A stretch of 64,000 nucleotides of DNA from Christiangramia echinicola DSM 19838 (GCF_000423065.1 NZ_AUHG01000010.1:186001-250000); one strand, 5' to 3'. Counted from the stretch's first letter, positions 15,186-23,897 are shown. The notes: generated by a model from the sequence alone, not told the origin. A program made the numbers and translations.

Positions 15186-17288
15186 ATGGGTAAGCAAATT
15201 AATGTTGCTTTAATTGGAAATCCCAACACCGGCAAGACCTCTGTTTTTAATCAATTAACAGGCCTTAACCAGAAGGTTGGAAATTATCCCGGTATTACGG
15301 TTGAAAAAAAGGAAGGTATCTGTAAACTTCCGCGTGGATTAAAAGTCCACATCCTGGATCTTCCCGGCACTTACAGCCTTAACGCTTCCTCATTTGATGA
15401 GAATGTTGTAATTGAACTTCTGTTAAATAAAAATGACAAGGATTTTCCAGATGTTGCCGTTGTAGTAAGTGACGTTGAAAATCTAAAGAGAAACCTTCTC
15501 CTTTTCACGCAAATAAAAGATCTTGGAATTCCTACCATTCTTGTTATCAACATGGCAGACAGGATGGATAGAAAAGGGATTAGCCTGGACGTCGAACTTC
15601 TCGAAGAACGTCTTAAAACTAAAATTGCCTTGGTTAGTGCCCGTAAAAGAATGGGTATAGATTATTTGAAGGAGCTCATCTTAAATCACAAACATATTCC
15701 AGTAGATCCTTGTGTGAATGCTTCAGTAATAGATCCGGAATATTTCGGAAATCTACGCAAGGCATTTCCAAACCAGTCTCTATACAAGTTATGGCTGGTA
15801 ATTACACAGGATGTGAATTTCGGGAATATTAACCGGGGAGAATTAAAGAAGACTTCAGATTTTAGCACAAAATCTATTAGTGATCTTAAGCGAATGCAGC
15901 AAAAGGAGACGATCCTAAGGTATCAATTTATAAATGGGGTCCTTAAAGAAACCATGGTAATTGATAAAAACGCCGCAACCGATCTTAGATCCAGACTTGA
16001 CAGCATCTTAACCCACAAAGTCTGGGGTTATTTTATTTTCTTCGGAATCTTATTATTAATATTCCAGGCCATTTATAGCTGGTCCAGTTACCCGATGGAT
16101 ATGATAGATGCGGCATTCGCATCTCTAAGCGAATGGACAAAGAACACCTTCCCTGGTGGAGCCTTTACCAATTTAATTGCTGAAGGTATCGTTCCGGGAC
16201 TTGGAGGAATCGTAATTTTTATTCCCCAGATCGCATTTCTTTTCCTGTTCATTTCGATACTGGAGGAATCAGGTTATATGAGCCGTGTTGTATTCTTAAT
16301 GGACCGCATCATGCGACGTTTTGGTCTTAGCGGTAAAAGTGTTGTTCCACTAGTTTCTGGTACAGCCTGCGCAATTCCGGCAGTTATGGCTACAAGAAAT
16401 ATTGAACACTGGAAGGAAAGATTAATCACCATTCTGGTGGTTCCATTTACTACCTGTTCAGCAAGACTACCGGTTTACTTGATCATTATCGCACTGGTAA
16501 TTCCAGACCGTACATTTTTAGGACTTAATTTGCAAGGTATTACCCTTATGATCCTATATCTATTAGGGTTTGGAATGGCTATATTTTCGGCATGGGCACT
16601 TAATAAAATAATGAAGACAAAGACTAAAAGTTACTTCGTTATAGAAATGCCTAACTACAAATTGCCTATGATCAAGAATGTGGCGATCAATGTAGTAGAA
16701 AAGACAAAATCCTTTGTATTTGGAGCAGGTAAGATCATTCTCGCGATATCAGTGATTTTATGGGTACTGGCGAGTTATGGGCCTGGCGATAATTTTCAAA
16801 ATGCTGAAGAAATTGTAACTTCTAAATACAATACAGAAAATGCAATTCCGCAGGCAGAGTTAGATGAAGAGATCGCTTCATTCAAATTAAAGAACTCCTA
16901 TATAGGTATCATGGGAAGAGGAATTGAACCCGCTGTTGCACCTCTTGGTTATGACTGGAAAATAGGAATTGCCATTATAAGTTCATTTGCAGCCCGTGAA
17001 GTTTTCGTAGGGACCCTGGCTACCATATATAGTGTAGGAAGTGATGAGGAAGAAACGATAAAGAATAGAATGGCGGCTGAAACCAATCCCGTGCTTGGCG
17101 GACCATTATTCACTTTTGCCAGCGGAGTTAGTCTCTTACTTTTCTATGCTTTTGCTATGCAATGTATGAGTACTTTGGCGATCGTAAAACGAGAAACAAA
17201 TACCTGGAAATGGCCAGTATTGCAATTAGTTATTATGAGCGCCTTTGCATACGTAGTTGCGCTTATAGCCTTTCAATTATTGAAATAG
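15186..17288 (+). CDS. feoB: FeoB ferrous iron transporter
   Basis: A 700-residue inner-membrane Fe(II) permease. The N-terminal G domain has GNPNTGKTS (11-19), LDLPGTYSL, the NMAD specificity box and VSARKRMG, followed by a helical GDI-like region. From ~280 there are about eleven membrane helices with the two Gate motifs around VVPLVSGTACAIPAVMATR and FAAREVFVGTL. The length is slightly below the ~770 of E. coli FeoB, but nothing essential appears missing. It follows feoA by one base and precedes a tiny FeoB-associated gene by 26, forming a three-gene iron-uptake operon. Confidence 0.96.
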   Translation: MGKQINVALIGNPNTGKTSVFNQLTGLNQKVGNYPGITVEKKEGICKLPRGLKVHILDLPGTYSLNASSFDENVVIELLLNKNDKDFPDVAVVVSDVENLKRNLLLFTQIKDLGIPTILVINMADRMDRKGISLDVELLEERLKTKIALVSARKRMGIDYLKELILNHKHIPVDPCVNASVIDPEYFGNLRKAFPNQSLYKLWLVITQDVNFGNINRGELKKTSDFSTKSISDLKRMQQKETILRYQFINGVLKETMVIDKNAATDLRSRLDSILTHKVWGYFIFFGILLLIFQAIYSWSSYPMDMIDAAFASLSEWTKNTFPGGAFTNLIAEGIVPGLGGIVIFIPQIAFLFLFISILEESGYMSRVVFLMDRIMRRFGLSGKSVVPLVSGTACAIPAVMATRNIEHWKERLITILVVPFTTCSARLPVYLIIIALVIPDRTFLGLNLQGITLMILYLLGFGMAIFSAWALNKIMKTKTKSYFVIEMPNYKLPMIKNVAINVVEKTKSFVFGAGKIILAISVILWVLASYGPGDNFQNAEEIVTSKYNTENAIPQAELDEEIASFKLKNSYIGIMGRGIEPAVAPLGYDWKIGIAIISSFAAREVFVGTLATIYSVGSDEEETIKNRMAAETNPVLGGPLFTFASGVSLLLFYAFAMQCMSTLAIVKRETNTWKWPVLQLVIMSAFAYVVALIAFQLLK

Positions 17289-17314
17289 TAAGGAATTATA
17301 TCTAAATCGACTGA

Positions 17315-17470
17315 ATGATTATGGAACTATTACAGGAAATACTGGTGCTAATAACCTTCTTAATTTCAACTGGTTACTTGATCACAAAATTTGTATGGAA
17401 ACCTGCTTTCTTAAGTGGCAAAAAGAAGGATACAGCATGCGGAGTTTCTGGTTGTGGTTGTGACGATTAA
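17315..17470 (+). CDS. FeoB-associated Cys-rich membrane protein
   Basis: A 51-residue protein too short for usual ORF cut-offs. Residues ~4-25 form one membrane helix (ELLQEILVLITFLISTGYLI); the C-terminus is short and basic and ends with CGVSGCGCDD. This single helix plus Cys-rich tail is the pattern of the FeoB_associated family found directly after feoB in many Bacteroidota and Firmicutes, possibly playing the part of FeoC. The start may be the ATG at 17315 or the one at 17321, a difference of two residues. Its last four bases overlap the end of the converging gene at 17467. Confidence 0.88.
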   Translation: MIMELLQEILVLITFLISTGYLITKFVWKPAFLSGKKKDTACGVSGCGCDD

Positions 17471-17922
17471 TCCGTCTCAACTCTTTCAGAAATCTCCAGA
17501 TTAACACTATACTCATCTGCAGTGATTTTTTCATTAGCCTGTGGGTATGGTGAAACAACCACACCTTTAATTTTCAATCCTTTCACATTAAAGAATTCCG
17601 CAATAGAAATATCAGTACCGCTTACAACTTCGTTCTGCCCTAAAGAAATATTAGAACCGGTAATAACCTTATCCCCTTTGAATTCTCCATCTTCATAAAA
17701 TTCAATTAAGACCTTTACTTCCCCAGCCCAAATGCAAGTTACACCATTAGGGCATCTTGAATCTGAAACGATCTTATTGAATTTGATTGCTTTATTTCCA
17801 AGGTCCATTGTATCACCAGCACATAGTATCTTCTGTTGAATATTATATTTTGGAGGAACAGGATCCTGATCTGCAAACAATACAGAATGGAATAAAGCAA
17901 GAATGATTAAAGAGATCTTCAT
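17467..17922 (-). CDS. Secreted protein of unknown function
   Basis: A 151-residue protein with the signal peptide MKISLIILALFHSVLFA. The mature part contains CAGDTMDLGNKAIKFNKIVSDSRCPNGVTCIWAGEVKV, with three cysteines; the RCP..CxWAGE block recurs in short flavobacterial secreted proteins of unknown function, as I recall. A mostly beta structure is suggested by alternating residues. It converges with the FeoB-associated gene. No function can be assigned. Confidence 0.75.
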   Translation of the reverse strand: MKISLIILALFHSVLFADQDPVPPKYNIQQKILCAGDTMDLGNKAIKFNKIVSDSRCPNGVTCIWAGEVKVLIEFYEDGEFKGDKVITGSNISLGQNEVVSGTDISIAEFFNVKGLKIKGVVVSPYPQANEKITADEYSVNLEISERVETD

Positions 17923-17972
17923 TTTTAGTCTTTATTATAAAGACGACAATGTAAAGAATCTGTTGCAGAAAA

Positions 17973-18794
17973 TTATCCTAGTCCAACATCCAGGGTCATC
18001 ATAACCATAAACCCACCTATGAATCCCATAGTCGAGATATCGGTGAAATTACCCTGCTGAGCTTCTGGCACTACCTCTTCTACCACTACAAAAATCATTG
18101 CTCCTGCTGCAAAACATAACGCATATGGAAGAATAGGTTGAAAAGTAAGTACAGCCCATGCGCCTAAAATAGCAGCAACTGGTTCTACGATTGCAGACAT
18201 CTGGCCGTAATTAAAACTTTTCCAACGGCTAAGTCCCTGTCTTCTTAATGGCATTGCTACAGCAAATCCTTCAGGAAAATTCTGAAGTCCAATCCCTATA
18301 GCCAGGGCTACAGCACCACCTATACTGGCACCTTCAAAACCTGCGGCGACTCCACCAAAAAGTACTCCTACGGCAAGACCTTCAGGAATGTTATGAAGCG
18401 TTATGGCAAGAGTTAATAATACAGATTTATGCCAGGGAGTTTTTATCCCTTCAGATTCACTCATTTTAAAATTCACGTGTAAATGCGGCAGAACTTTATC
18501 TAGGCCGAAAATAAAGAGTGCTCCCAGTCCAAATCCTACCAGAGCAGGAATCACTTTTACAAATCCTTCTCCAGGACTCATTTCTATTCCTGGTGCCAGT
18601 AGACTCCAGAAGCTGGCCGCAACCATTACTCCTCCAGTAAACCCAAGCATTCCATCAAAAAAGGCCCTGTTCATTCCTCTAAAAAGAAAAACCAGTGAGG
18701 CTCCTAAGGCGGTAAGACCCCAGGTGAAAAGAGTTGCAATAAGTGCAGCTAAAACAGGATCTAAAGATTCAAAGTAGTCTAATATAAAATCCAT
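17973..18794 (-). CDS. ZIP-family divalent metal transporter
   Basis: A 273-residue inner-membrane protein with about eight helices. The two ZIP signature helices are present: HNIPEGLAVGVLFGG (TM4) and LQNFPEGFAVAMPLRRQG (TM5), whose His, Asn, Pro and Glu residues form the metal site. A histidine pair LPHLHVNF is in the intracellular loop. ZIP proteins (ZupT type) import Zn, Fe, Mn or Co into the cytoplasm. Its start is separated from the regulator gene at 18795 by no bases at all, so the two form one operon in which the DtxR/MntR-like protein probably controls the transporter. Metal choice cannot be read from sequence; Mn or Zn are likely given the regulator. Confidence 0.9.
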   Translation of the reverse strand: MDFILDYFESLDPVLAALIATLFTWGLTALGASLVFLFRGMNRAFFDGMLGFTGGVMVAASFWSLLAPGIEMSPGEGFVKVIPALVGFGLGALFIFGLDKVLPHLHVNFKMSESEGIKTPWHKSVLLTLAITLHNIPEGLAVGVLFGGVAAGFEGASIGGAVALAIGIGLQNFPEGFAVAMPLRRQGLSRWKSFNYGQMSAIVEPVAAILGAWAVLTFQPILPYALCFAAGAMIFVVVEEVVPEAQQGNFTDISTMGFIGGFMVMMTLDVGLG

Positions 18795-19451
18795 CTATGT
18801 TGTTTTAATAAAAAGGTTTGCAGATATCAAATTTGATATCATTAATTCATTTCTATCCATTTTAATGATCATGGACTGGTCAAAATCTTCTTTTTCCAGA
18901 ACTTTGATCTCTTTCCCCAGGGAAATCTTATTCTTATCCAGGTACTGCAGAAATTCTGCTGAAGAATCTTTTACTCCAACGCAAATACCGGTTTCTCCCT
19001 TTTTTAGGTCAGATAAAAGTGCGCGGTTGGCAACAGCAAAATTTCCCTGTGCATCTGGGATAGGATCGCCATGCGGATCCCTTTTAGGGTATTCAAGAAA
19101 TTTGTCCAGTTCGTTGGTGAGCTTTTCAGACTTAATATGTTCTAATTGTTCGGCCACTTCATGAACCTCATCCCAATTAAAATTTAATTTATCCACCAGA
19201 AAAACTTCCCAGAGACGATGCTTTCTAATCACTTCAATTGCAGCATCCTTCCCTGCATCACTAAGCTTTACTCCTTGATATTTTTTATAATTCACCAGAT
19301 CTTTATCAGAAAGTCGTTTAACCATATCTGTTACAGATGAGGCTTTGGTCTGCATTTCTTCTGCAAGGGCATTTGTACTTACCCCTCCTTTATAGGCAGT
19401 TTCCAAATGAAAAATGGCTTTTAAATAATTTTCTTCAGATAAGCTGAACAT
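18795..19451 (-). CDS. DtxR/MntR-family metal-dependent transcriptional regulator
   Basis: A 218-residue protein. An N-terminal winged helix (LSEENYLKAIFHLE, then STNALAEEMQTKASSVTDMVKRL) is followed by the dimerisation/metal domain with HRLWEVFLVDKL, WDEVHEVAEQLEHI and DPHGDPIPD, then a C-terminal FeoA/SH3-like domain (~145-218). The full three-domain DtxR/IdeR layout is kept, including the helix-turn-helix TKASSVTDMVKRL. It is the first gene of an operon with the ZIP transporter and is divergent from a TonB-dependent receptor; a near-perfect palindrome between them is its likely site. Symbol left open because MntR, IdeR and zinc-sensing members are not separable by eye. Confidence 0.92.
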   Translation of the reverse strand: MFSLSEENYLKAIFHLETAYKGGVSTNALAEEMQTKASSVTDMVKRLSDKDLVNYKKYQGVKLSDAGKDAAIEVIRKHRLWEVFLVDKLNFNWDEVHEVAEQLEHIKSEKLTNELDKFLEYPKRDPHGDPIPDAQGNFAVANRALLSDLKKGETGICVGVKDSSAEFLQYLDKNKISLGKEIKVLEKEDFDQSMIIKMDRNELMISNLISANLFIKTT

Positions 19452-19471
19452 GAATTAATTTTTATTTCCGC

Positions 19472-19479
19472 CAAAAATA
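19472..19479 (-). promoter_or_regulatory. Promoter -7 box of the regulator/ZIP operon
   Basis: TATTTTTG on the minus strand matches TAnnTTTG, 20 bases upstream of the regulator's ATG. The operator candidate at 19501-19526 lies just upstream, over the -33 region. Confidence 0.6.
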
Positions 19480-19500
19480 CATTTTTAAATTTAATAAATC

Positions 19501-19526
19501 AATTATTTAGATAAGCCTAAATTATT
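19501..19526. promoter_or_regulatory. DtxR/MntR-box candidate between divergent metal genes
   Basis: Ten-base arms around ATAAGC match at 9 of 10 positions; the core reads ATTTAG-N6-CTAAAT. TTAG....GCCTAA resembles DtxR/IdeR-type operators. It overlaps the -33 regions of both divergent promoters (-7 boxes at 19472-19479 and 19531-19538), so one bound dimer could shut off both units. Confidence 0.6.
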
Positions 19527-19530
19527 TTTA

Positions 19531-19538
19531 TAGTTTTG
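19531..19538 (+). promoter_or_regulatory. Promoter -7 box of the TonB-dependent receptor gene
   Basis: TAGTTTTG matches TAnnTTTG and ends 15 bases before the ATG at 19554. Because of this, a TTG start at 19536 is excluded. Confidence 0.65.
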
Positions 19539-19553
19539 CATAAAAATAAGTTG

Positions 19554-21911
19554 ATGAAGAATTTAGCGAAGATTGTATTCACCCTATTGTTTTCTACCGC
19601 TGGAGCGCAAAATGTTGAAATTGAAGGTGTAGTAACAGATGGAGAGAGAGCTATCCCATTCGCGAATATTTCCATCCAGGGCACAGACCAGGGTACTAGC
19701 GCAGATCTCAAAGGAAGATTTAGTATTCTTTTAGAAGATGAAAAAGCCGATCTCATTATCCAGGCGATCGGATTTAAAACCCAACGGGTTTCAGTAAATA
19801 CGACAGATTATTCAGATAATGTACTTTCAATAAAAATGGAGGAAGATGCACTAGGACTGGATCAGGTGGTTATAAGCGCCACCAGAAACCGCATTAACCT
19901 GAAAAAAGCGCCCGTAATAGTTAATGTACTTAATTCCAAATTATTCAATGCCACCCAATCTGCCTCTGTAGCCGAAACTTTAAATTTTCAACCCGGTGTT
20001 CGGGTCGAGACAAATTGCCAGAATTGCGGTTTTACCCAGGTAAGATTAAATGGTCTTGATGGTAGTTACACCCAGGTTTTGATTAATAGTAGATCTGTTT
20101 TTAGTGCCTTAAATAGTGTTTACGGCCTGGAACAAATTCCTACCTCTATTCTGGACCGTGTGGAAATTGTTCGTAGCGGTGGTTCAGCATTATTTGGCTC
20201 AAATGCTATTGCCGGTACGGTAAATATCATCACTAAAGAACCGGTATTAAATACATGGAATATCGCCAGTAACATTTCTCTAATTGACGGAGAAATTCCA
20301 GACCGCACCTTAAATTTTGCCGGCTCTGTTGTTACCGAAGATCTTAACAGCGGGGTTACCATCTACGGAATGAACCGGGACAGGTCTGCCTATGACGCGA
20401 ACGGCGATGGTTTTACCGAGATCACCGAATTAACCAATAACACCCTTGGTGCCAAGGCATTTTTAAAGCCGAATGAGACTAGTAAACTTACGTTAGACCT
20501 TACCGCACTTAAAGAATATCGCAGGGGTGGTGATCGCCTTGACCTGGCACCTCATTTAACCGATATCACTGAACAATTAGATCATAACACCTTTATTGGT
20601 GGCCTCACCTATGATCTATCCAATAAGGAGATGACAAATAATTATTCGGTATATGTATCCGGACAGCATACAGACAGAAAAAGTTATTATGGCGGATTAG
20701 GCGGCGGCAGAACTGCGCAGGATAGCACTTCTGCTTCAAATGCCTACGGAAACACCAATGATATGGCGCTTTTAGGAGGCTTTCAGTTCACCAGGAATTT
20801 CAAGAACAATGATGTTCTAACCACAGGTATTGAATATAATCATAGTAATACCGAAGATGATATTGCCGGCTATCAAAGGTTTATAAATCAAAAAGTTGAT
20901 TCTTATGCCGCTTTTGCTCAATATGAATGGAAGCCAATAGAAAATTTCACGGCACTCCTGGGGGCAAGACTGGATCATATTGATATTTCCGGAAATTATG
21001 CCGTTGAGAATATAAACCGGGAATCAAATATTGAGCAGACGGTATTAAGTCCCAGGATCACTCTTCTTTATGATATCACTGAGGAGCTTCAATTTAGAGG
21101 AGGATACGCCCGGGGATTCAGAGCCCCACAGGCTTTTAATGAAGACCTGCATATATCTTCAGTAGGTGGAGAACCACAATTCGTTATTCTATCCAACGAC
21201 CTGGAAACCGAATATTCTAACGCTTATACCGCATCTTTCAATTATTCAAAAAGCATAAATAAACTTCAGTATGATTTTCTTCTGGAAGGTTTTTATACCG
21301 AATTAAAAGACCCATTTTCTACAGTTAGTACAGGAGCAAGTCTGCCAAATGGTTCAATTCTAAAAGAAGTTAGAAACGGAAGTGGCGCCTATGTTACCGG
21401 GACTAATTTTGAAATTGGTGTTTCACCATCTTCAGCTCTAGCCTTCCAGCTTGGCGGAACTTATCAAAGGTCTATTTATAAAGAAGACCAGATCCTATAT
21501 GAAGCAGTTCCGGAAAATGAAGCCGAGCAAAATATTATTATCTCAGAATTTATAAGAAATCCAGATTTTTATGGCTATATCAATGTGAATACCTCTCCTT
21601 TTGAAGGTTTTTCAGCAGATCTTACCGGTACCTATACAGGAACGATGACGATCCCTAAAGTTATTAATGCCAATGGATATTTAGAATTAAGGGAGTCGCC
21701 AGATTTCTGGGATATAAACTTAAAAATAAGCCAGCATGTAGATATAACAGAGAATTTTCATATCAATCTAAGTACGGGTGTCCAGAATGTGTTCAATGCA
21801 TATCAGGATGATTTTGACTCCGGCCCTACACGGGATTCAGATTACATCTATGGACCTTCAAGACCCCGTACTTTTTTCTTCGGAATCAAATTTGGGAACC
21901 TACACGATTAA
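19554..21911 (+). CDS. TonB-dependent outer-membrane receptor, probably for a metal
   Basis: A 785-residue receptor. Signal peptide MKNLAKIVFTLLFSTAGA is followed by a carboxypeptidase-like beta-sandwich (~20-100; GVVTDGERAIPFANISIQG), a plug domain (~110-230) and a 22-strand barrel ending in an aromatic C-terminal strand (PRTFFFGIKFGNLHD). The plug contains CQNC (C155 and C158), followed by GFTQVRLNGLDGSYTQVLIN; I have seen this CxxC plug in other Bacteroidota receptors and suspect a metal role. It is divergent from a DtxR/MntR-type regulator with a shared operator candidate and is followed after 11 bases by a thioredoxin-like gene. The context points to uptake of Mn, Zn, Fe or a metal chelate, not sugars, since no SusD partner exists. 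Confidence 0.9.
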   Translation: MKNLAKIVFTLLFSTAGAQNVEIEGVVTDGERAIPFANISIQGTDQGTSADLKGRFSILLEDEKADLIIQAIGFKTQRVSVNTTDYSDNVLSIKMEEDALGLDQVVISATRNRINLKKAPVIVNVLNSKLFNATQSASVAETLNFQPGVRVETNCQNCGFTQVRLNGLDGSYTQVLINSRSVFSALNSVYGLEQIPTSILDRVEIVRSGGSALFGSNAIAGTVNIITKEPVLNTWNIASNISLIDGEIPDRTLNFAGSVVTEDLNSGVTIYGMNRDRSAYDANGDGFTEITELTNNTLGAKAFLKPNETSKLTLDLTALKEYRRGGDRLDLAPHLTDITEQLDHNTFIGGLTYDLSNKEMTNNYSVYVSGQHTDRKSYYGGLGGGRTAQDSTSASNAYGNTNDMALLGGFQFTRNFKNNDVLTTGIEYNHSNTEDDIAGYQRFINQKVDSYAAFAQYEWKPIENFTALLGARLDHIDISGNYAVENINRESNIEQTVLSPRITLLYDITEELQFRGGYARGFRAPQAFNEDLHISSVGGEPQFVILSNDLETEYSNAYTASFNYSKSINKLQYDFLLEGFYTELKDPFSTVSTGASLPNGSILKEVRNGSGAYVTGTNFEIGVSPSSALAFQLGGTYQRSIYKEDQILYEAVPENEAEQNIIISEFIRNPDFYGYINVNTSPFEGFSADLTGTYTGTMTIPKVINANGYLELRESPDFWDINLKISQHVDITENFHINLSTGVQNVFNAYQDDFDSGPTRDSDYIYGPSRPRTFFFGIKFGNLHD

Positions 21912-21922
21912 AATCTGAAACG

Positions 21923-22390
21923 ATGAAAAAAATACTCTTATTAATATTAGTGGTTTTTTCTAATTCTCTCCTGGCTCAGGACAGAGAAATTAATTGGATA
22001 GGATTTGAAGAATTGGATGATGCTTTAAAGACAGATGTAAAACCTGTCGTGATATATTTTTACACAGACTGGTGTGTGTACTGTAAGAAAATGGAAAGAA
22101 ATGCATTTAAAGATCGAGAAGTTATTTCTACCATAAATAAGGAGTATTACGCCGTAAAAATGGATGCCGAAAGCACTGAAAATATCAATTTTGAAGGTAG
22201 GACCTTTATAAATAATCAGGCCAGAACAAAACGCAACGGAATTCATGAGATCCCATTATTACTAGCCGGCAGAGAGAATAAATCTATGTCTTTCCCGGTG
22301 GTAATGGTACTGGATAAGGAATTCAGAGTTAAGATAAAAAGTCATGAATATCTAACCACAGATCAAATGAAAACCTTGATAAAAGGCTAG
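21923..22390 (+). CDS. Periplasmic thioredoxin-family protein
   Basis: A 155-residue protein with signal peptide MKKILLLILVVFSNSLLAQ. The thioredoxin fold carries a redox motif WCVYC (C51, C54) after VVIYFYTD, and the cis-Pro region SFPVVMVL. It resembles DUF255/thioredoxin-7-like reductases. It follows the metal receptor by 11 bases and ends at a terminator, so it belongs to that operon. An attractive inference is that it keeps the CxxC of the receptor plug, or the imported metal complex, reduced. Confidence 0.85.
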   Translation: MKKILLLILVVFSNSLLAQDREINWIGFEELDDALKTDVKPVVIYFYTDWCVYCKKMERNAFKDREVISTINKEYYAVKMDAESTENINFEGRTFINNQARTKRNGIHEIPLLLAGRENKSMSFPVVMVLDKEFRVKIKSHEYLTTDQMKTLIKG

Positions 22391-22394
22391 TCTA

Positions 22395-22423
22395 AGATCA
22401 TTGTATGATCTAAGGGTTTTTTT
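22395..22423 (+). terminator. Terminator of the receptor/thioredoxin operon
   Basis: Perfect arms AGATCAT and ATGATCT around TGT, five bases of AAGGG-type spacer, then seven T. The hairpin starts four bases after the stop codon. Confidence 0.7.
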
Positions 22424-22474
22424 CATAACTAGTCTTAATGAAGGCCTCCCGGTGAATTATCGGGGGGCTTATTT

Positions 22475-23209
22475 CTACAAGCCTCTTTCTTTCTGGATCT
22501 GCTCGTAAGCTTCCTGAACCTTTGTGAACTTTTCCTGGGCACCTTTTCTATAAGCTTCGTCCATATGCCCCAATTTATCGGGATGATATTTCTTGGCCAT
22601 CTTTCTATAAGCCTTCTTCACCTCAGCGTCGCTAGCAGTTTTATCTATTTCGAGAATGGTGTACGCAGAATCTGTATTCTTGAAAAACATCGCTTTGATA
22701 CTCTCAAAATCTCTCGCTCCTATTTGCAGGTAGCCTGCAATTTCACGAATTACTTCAGCTTCAGCTTCGCTAACAAGACCGTCTGCTTTTGCTATTCCGA
22801 ATAGAAAATGAATGATCTGTAACCTGGTGGGGTATTTTGTTCTGGCAGCAAGATACCTGGCAATATTAGAGGCTGAAACCTGCCTGTTCTTAACCACTTC
22901 ATTAAAGGTCCTGAAAGTAGCATTCGCACGCTCTTTCCCATAGGCCTGGATAAAATATGATCTTACATAATCCAGTTCCTGTTGTGAAACATTTCCGTCA
23001 GCTTTTATGACTATGGAACTAAGCGATAGCAAATTCAATTCAAAATCGCCCGGTGAAACCGTTTGATTCTTCTCGCCCATCATTGAATTGAAAATACCTC
23101 CGGAAGACCGAATGTAATTATCCAGTAAGGAACCTATTATAAATCCAAGAATAGCGCCGGGAAACCTGAAGTAGATATATCCCAGAACTGCGGCAAGCCA
23201 TTTGATCAT
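22475..23209 (-). CDS. DjlA-like TerB/J-domain co-chaperone
   Basis: A 244-residue protein. One N-terminal glycine-rich membrane segment (residues ~3-28) is followed by a TerB-like all-alpha domain (~55-165; SSIVIKADGNVSQQELDYV and GIAKADGLVSEAEAEVI, two similar acidic helices) and a C-terminal J domain (~178-244) with the HPD motif in KKYHPDKLG. This is the DjlA order. J domains stimulate the ATPase of DnaK, and the anchor places this at the inner membrane. No operon partner; the gene stands alone between two terminators or promoters. Confidence 0.9.
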   Translation of the reverse strand: MIKWLAAVLGYIYFRFPGAILGFIIGSLLDNYIRSSGGIFNSMMGEKNQTVSPGDFELNLLSLSSIVIKADGNVSQQELDYVRSYFIQAYGKERANATFRTFNEVVKNRQVSASNIARYLAARTKYPTRLQIIHFLFGIAKADGLVSEAEAEVIREIAGYLQIGARDFESIKAMFFKNTDSAYTILEIDKTASDAEVKKAYRKMAKKYHPDKLGHMDEAYRKGAQEKFTKVQEAYEQIQKERGL

Positions 23210-23348
23210 TGGGCAATTTTCTTTAGCCGCTAAGATAACATTTTCAATATTTAATTAGCAATAGAGAGCTATCTGTTCTTTGCTTCTGTCATAAATTGAA
23301 CCTATTAGCACATAGTAATTTGAGATATGCAAGCTGAACTTAATTTGG

Positions 23349-23356
23349 TATCTTTG
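23349..23356 (+). promoter_or_regulatory. Promoter -7 box of the bacilliredoxin gene
   Basis: TATCTTTG matches TAnnTTTG, 37 bases before the start codon. No good -33 box was seen at the right distance. Confidence 0.55.
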
Positions 23357-23393
23357 TGGCTCACTTAAGTTTAATACAAAAAAGAATAAATAT

Positions 23394-23804
23394 ATGTATC
23401 CAGCAGATTTAGTAAAACCAATGAGAGAAGATCTTACTAGTATTGGTTTTCAGGAATTACACACTGTAGAAGATGTAGAAAAGGCAATGGAACTTAAAGG
23501 AACTACTTTAGTAGTGGTGAATTCAGTTTGTGGTTGTGCTGCAGCTAATGCACGTCCGGGAGCAAGAATGTCTTTACAGAATGCTAAAAAACCAGATAAC
23601 CTAGTTACTGTTTTTGCAGGTGTAGATAAAGAAGCGACAGATAAGGCCAGAGATATGATGGTACCTTTCCCTCCTTCTTCTCCATCTATGGCATTGTTCA
23701 AAGACGGTGAGTTGGTTCATATGCTAGAGCGTCACCACATTGAAGGACGCCCTGCAGATATGATCGCGGAAAACCTAATTGGAGCTTATAACGAATTTTG
23801 CTAA
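23394..23804 (+). CDS. BrxA/BrxB-family bacilliredoxin
   Basis: A 136-residue cytosolic thioredoxin-fold protein of the YphP/YqiW family. The redox motif C46-G-C48 lies in VVVNSVCGCAAANARPGA. In Firmicutes these proteins remove bacillithiol from oxidised protein thiols; many Bacteroidota also make bacillithiol, so the same job is plausible here. The length and the CGC site agree fully with the family. It is monocistronic, with its own promoter box and a strong terminator 25 bases after the stop. Confidence 0.93.
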   Translation: MYPADLVKPMREDLTSIGFQELHTVEDVEKAMELKGTTLVVVNSVCGCAAANARPGARMSLQNAKKPDNLVTVFAGVDKEATDKARDMMVPFPPSSPSMALFKDGELVHMLERHHIEGRPADMIAENLIGAYNEFC

Positions 23805-23828
23805 GAGCAATTCTTATATTTTAGAGAA

Positions 23829-23853
23829 GCCACGCATATAGCGTGGTTTTTTT
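23829..23853 (+). terminator. Terminator of the bacilliredoxin gene
   Basis: Perfect arms CCACGC and GCGTGG with a five-base ATATA loop, followed directly by seven T. Confidence 0.9.
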
Positions 23854-23874
23854 ATACCCATAGATTGAAATGGT

Positions 23875-23882
23875 TATTTTTG
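23875..23882 (+). promoter_or_regulatory. Promoter -7 box of the acyltransferase gene
   Basis: TATTTTTG matches TAnnTTTG and ends 15 bases before the ATG at 23898. It would drive the acyltransferase and the following HD-domain gene. Confidence 0.55.
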
Positions 23883-23897
23883 TACTTTTAAATTAAG

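Noticed and set aside
19536-19553. TTG start giving a longer TonB receptor
   Set aside because: The TTG is part of a TAGTTTTG promoter box, and the ATG at 19554 begins a good signal peptide.
22441-22470. Terminator for the DjlA-like gene
   Set aside because: A GCCTCCCGG/CGGGGGGC hairpin is present, but no T-run follows on the minus strand, so it was not listed as a terminator.
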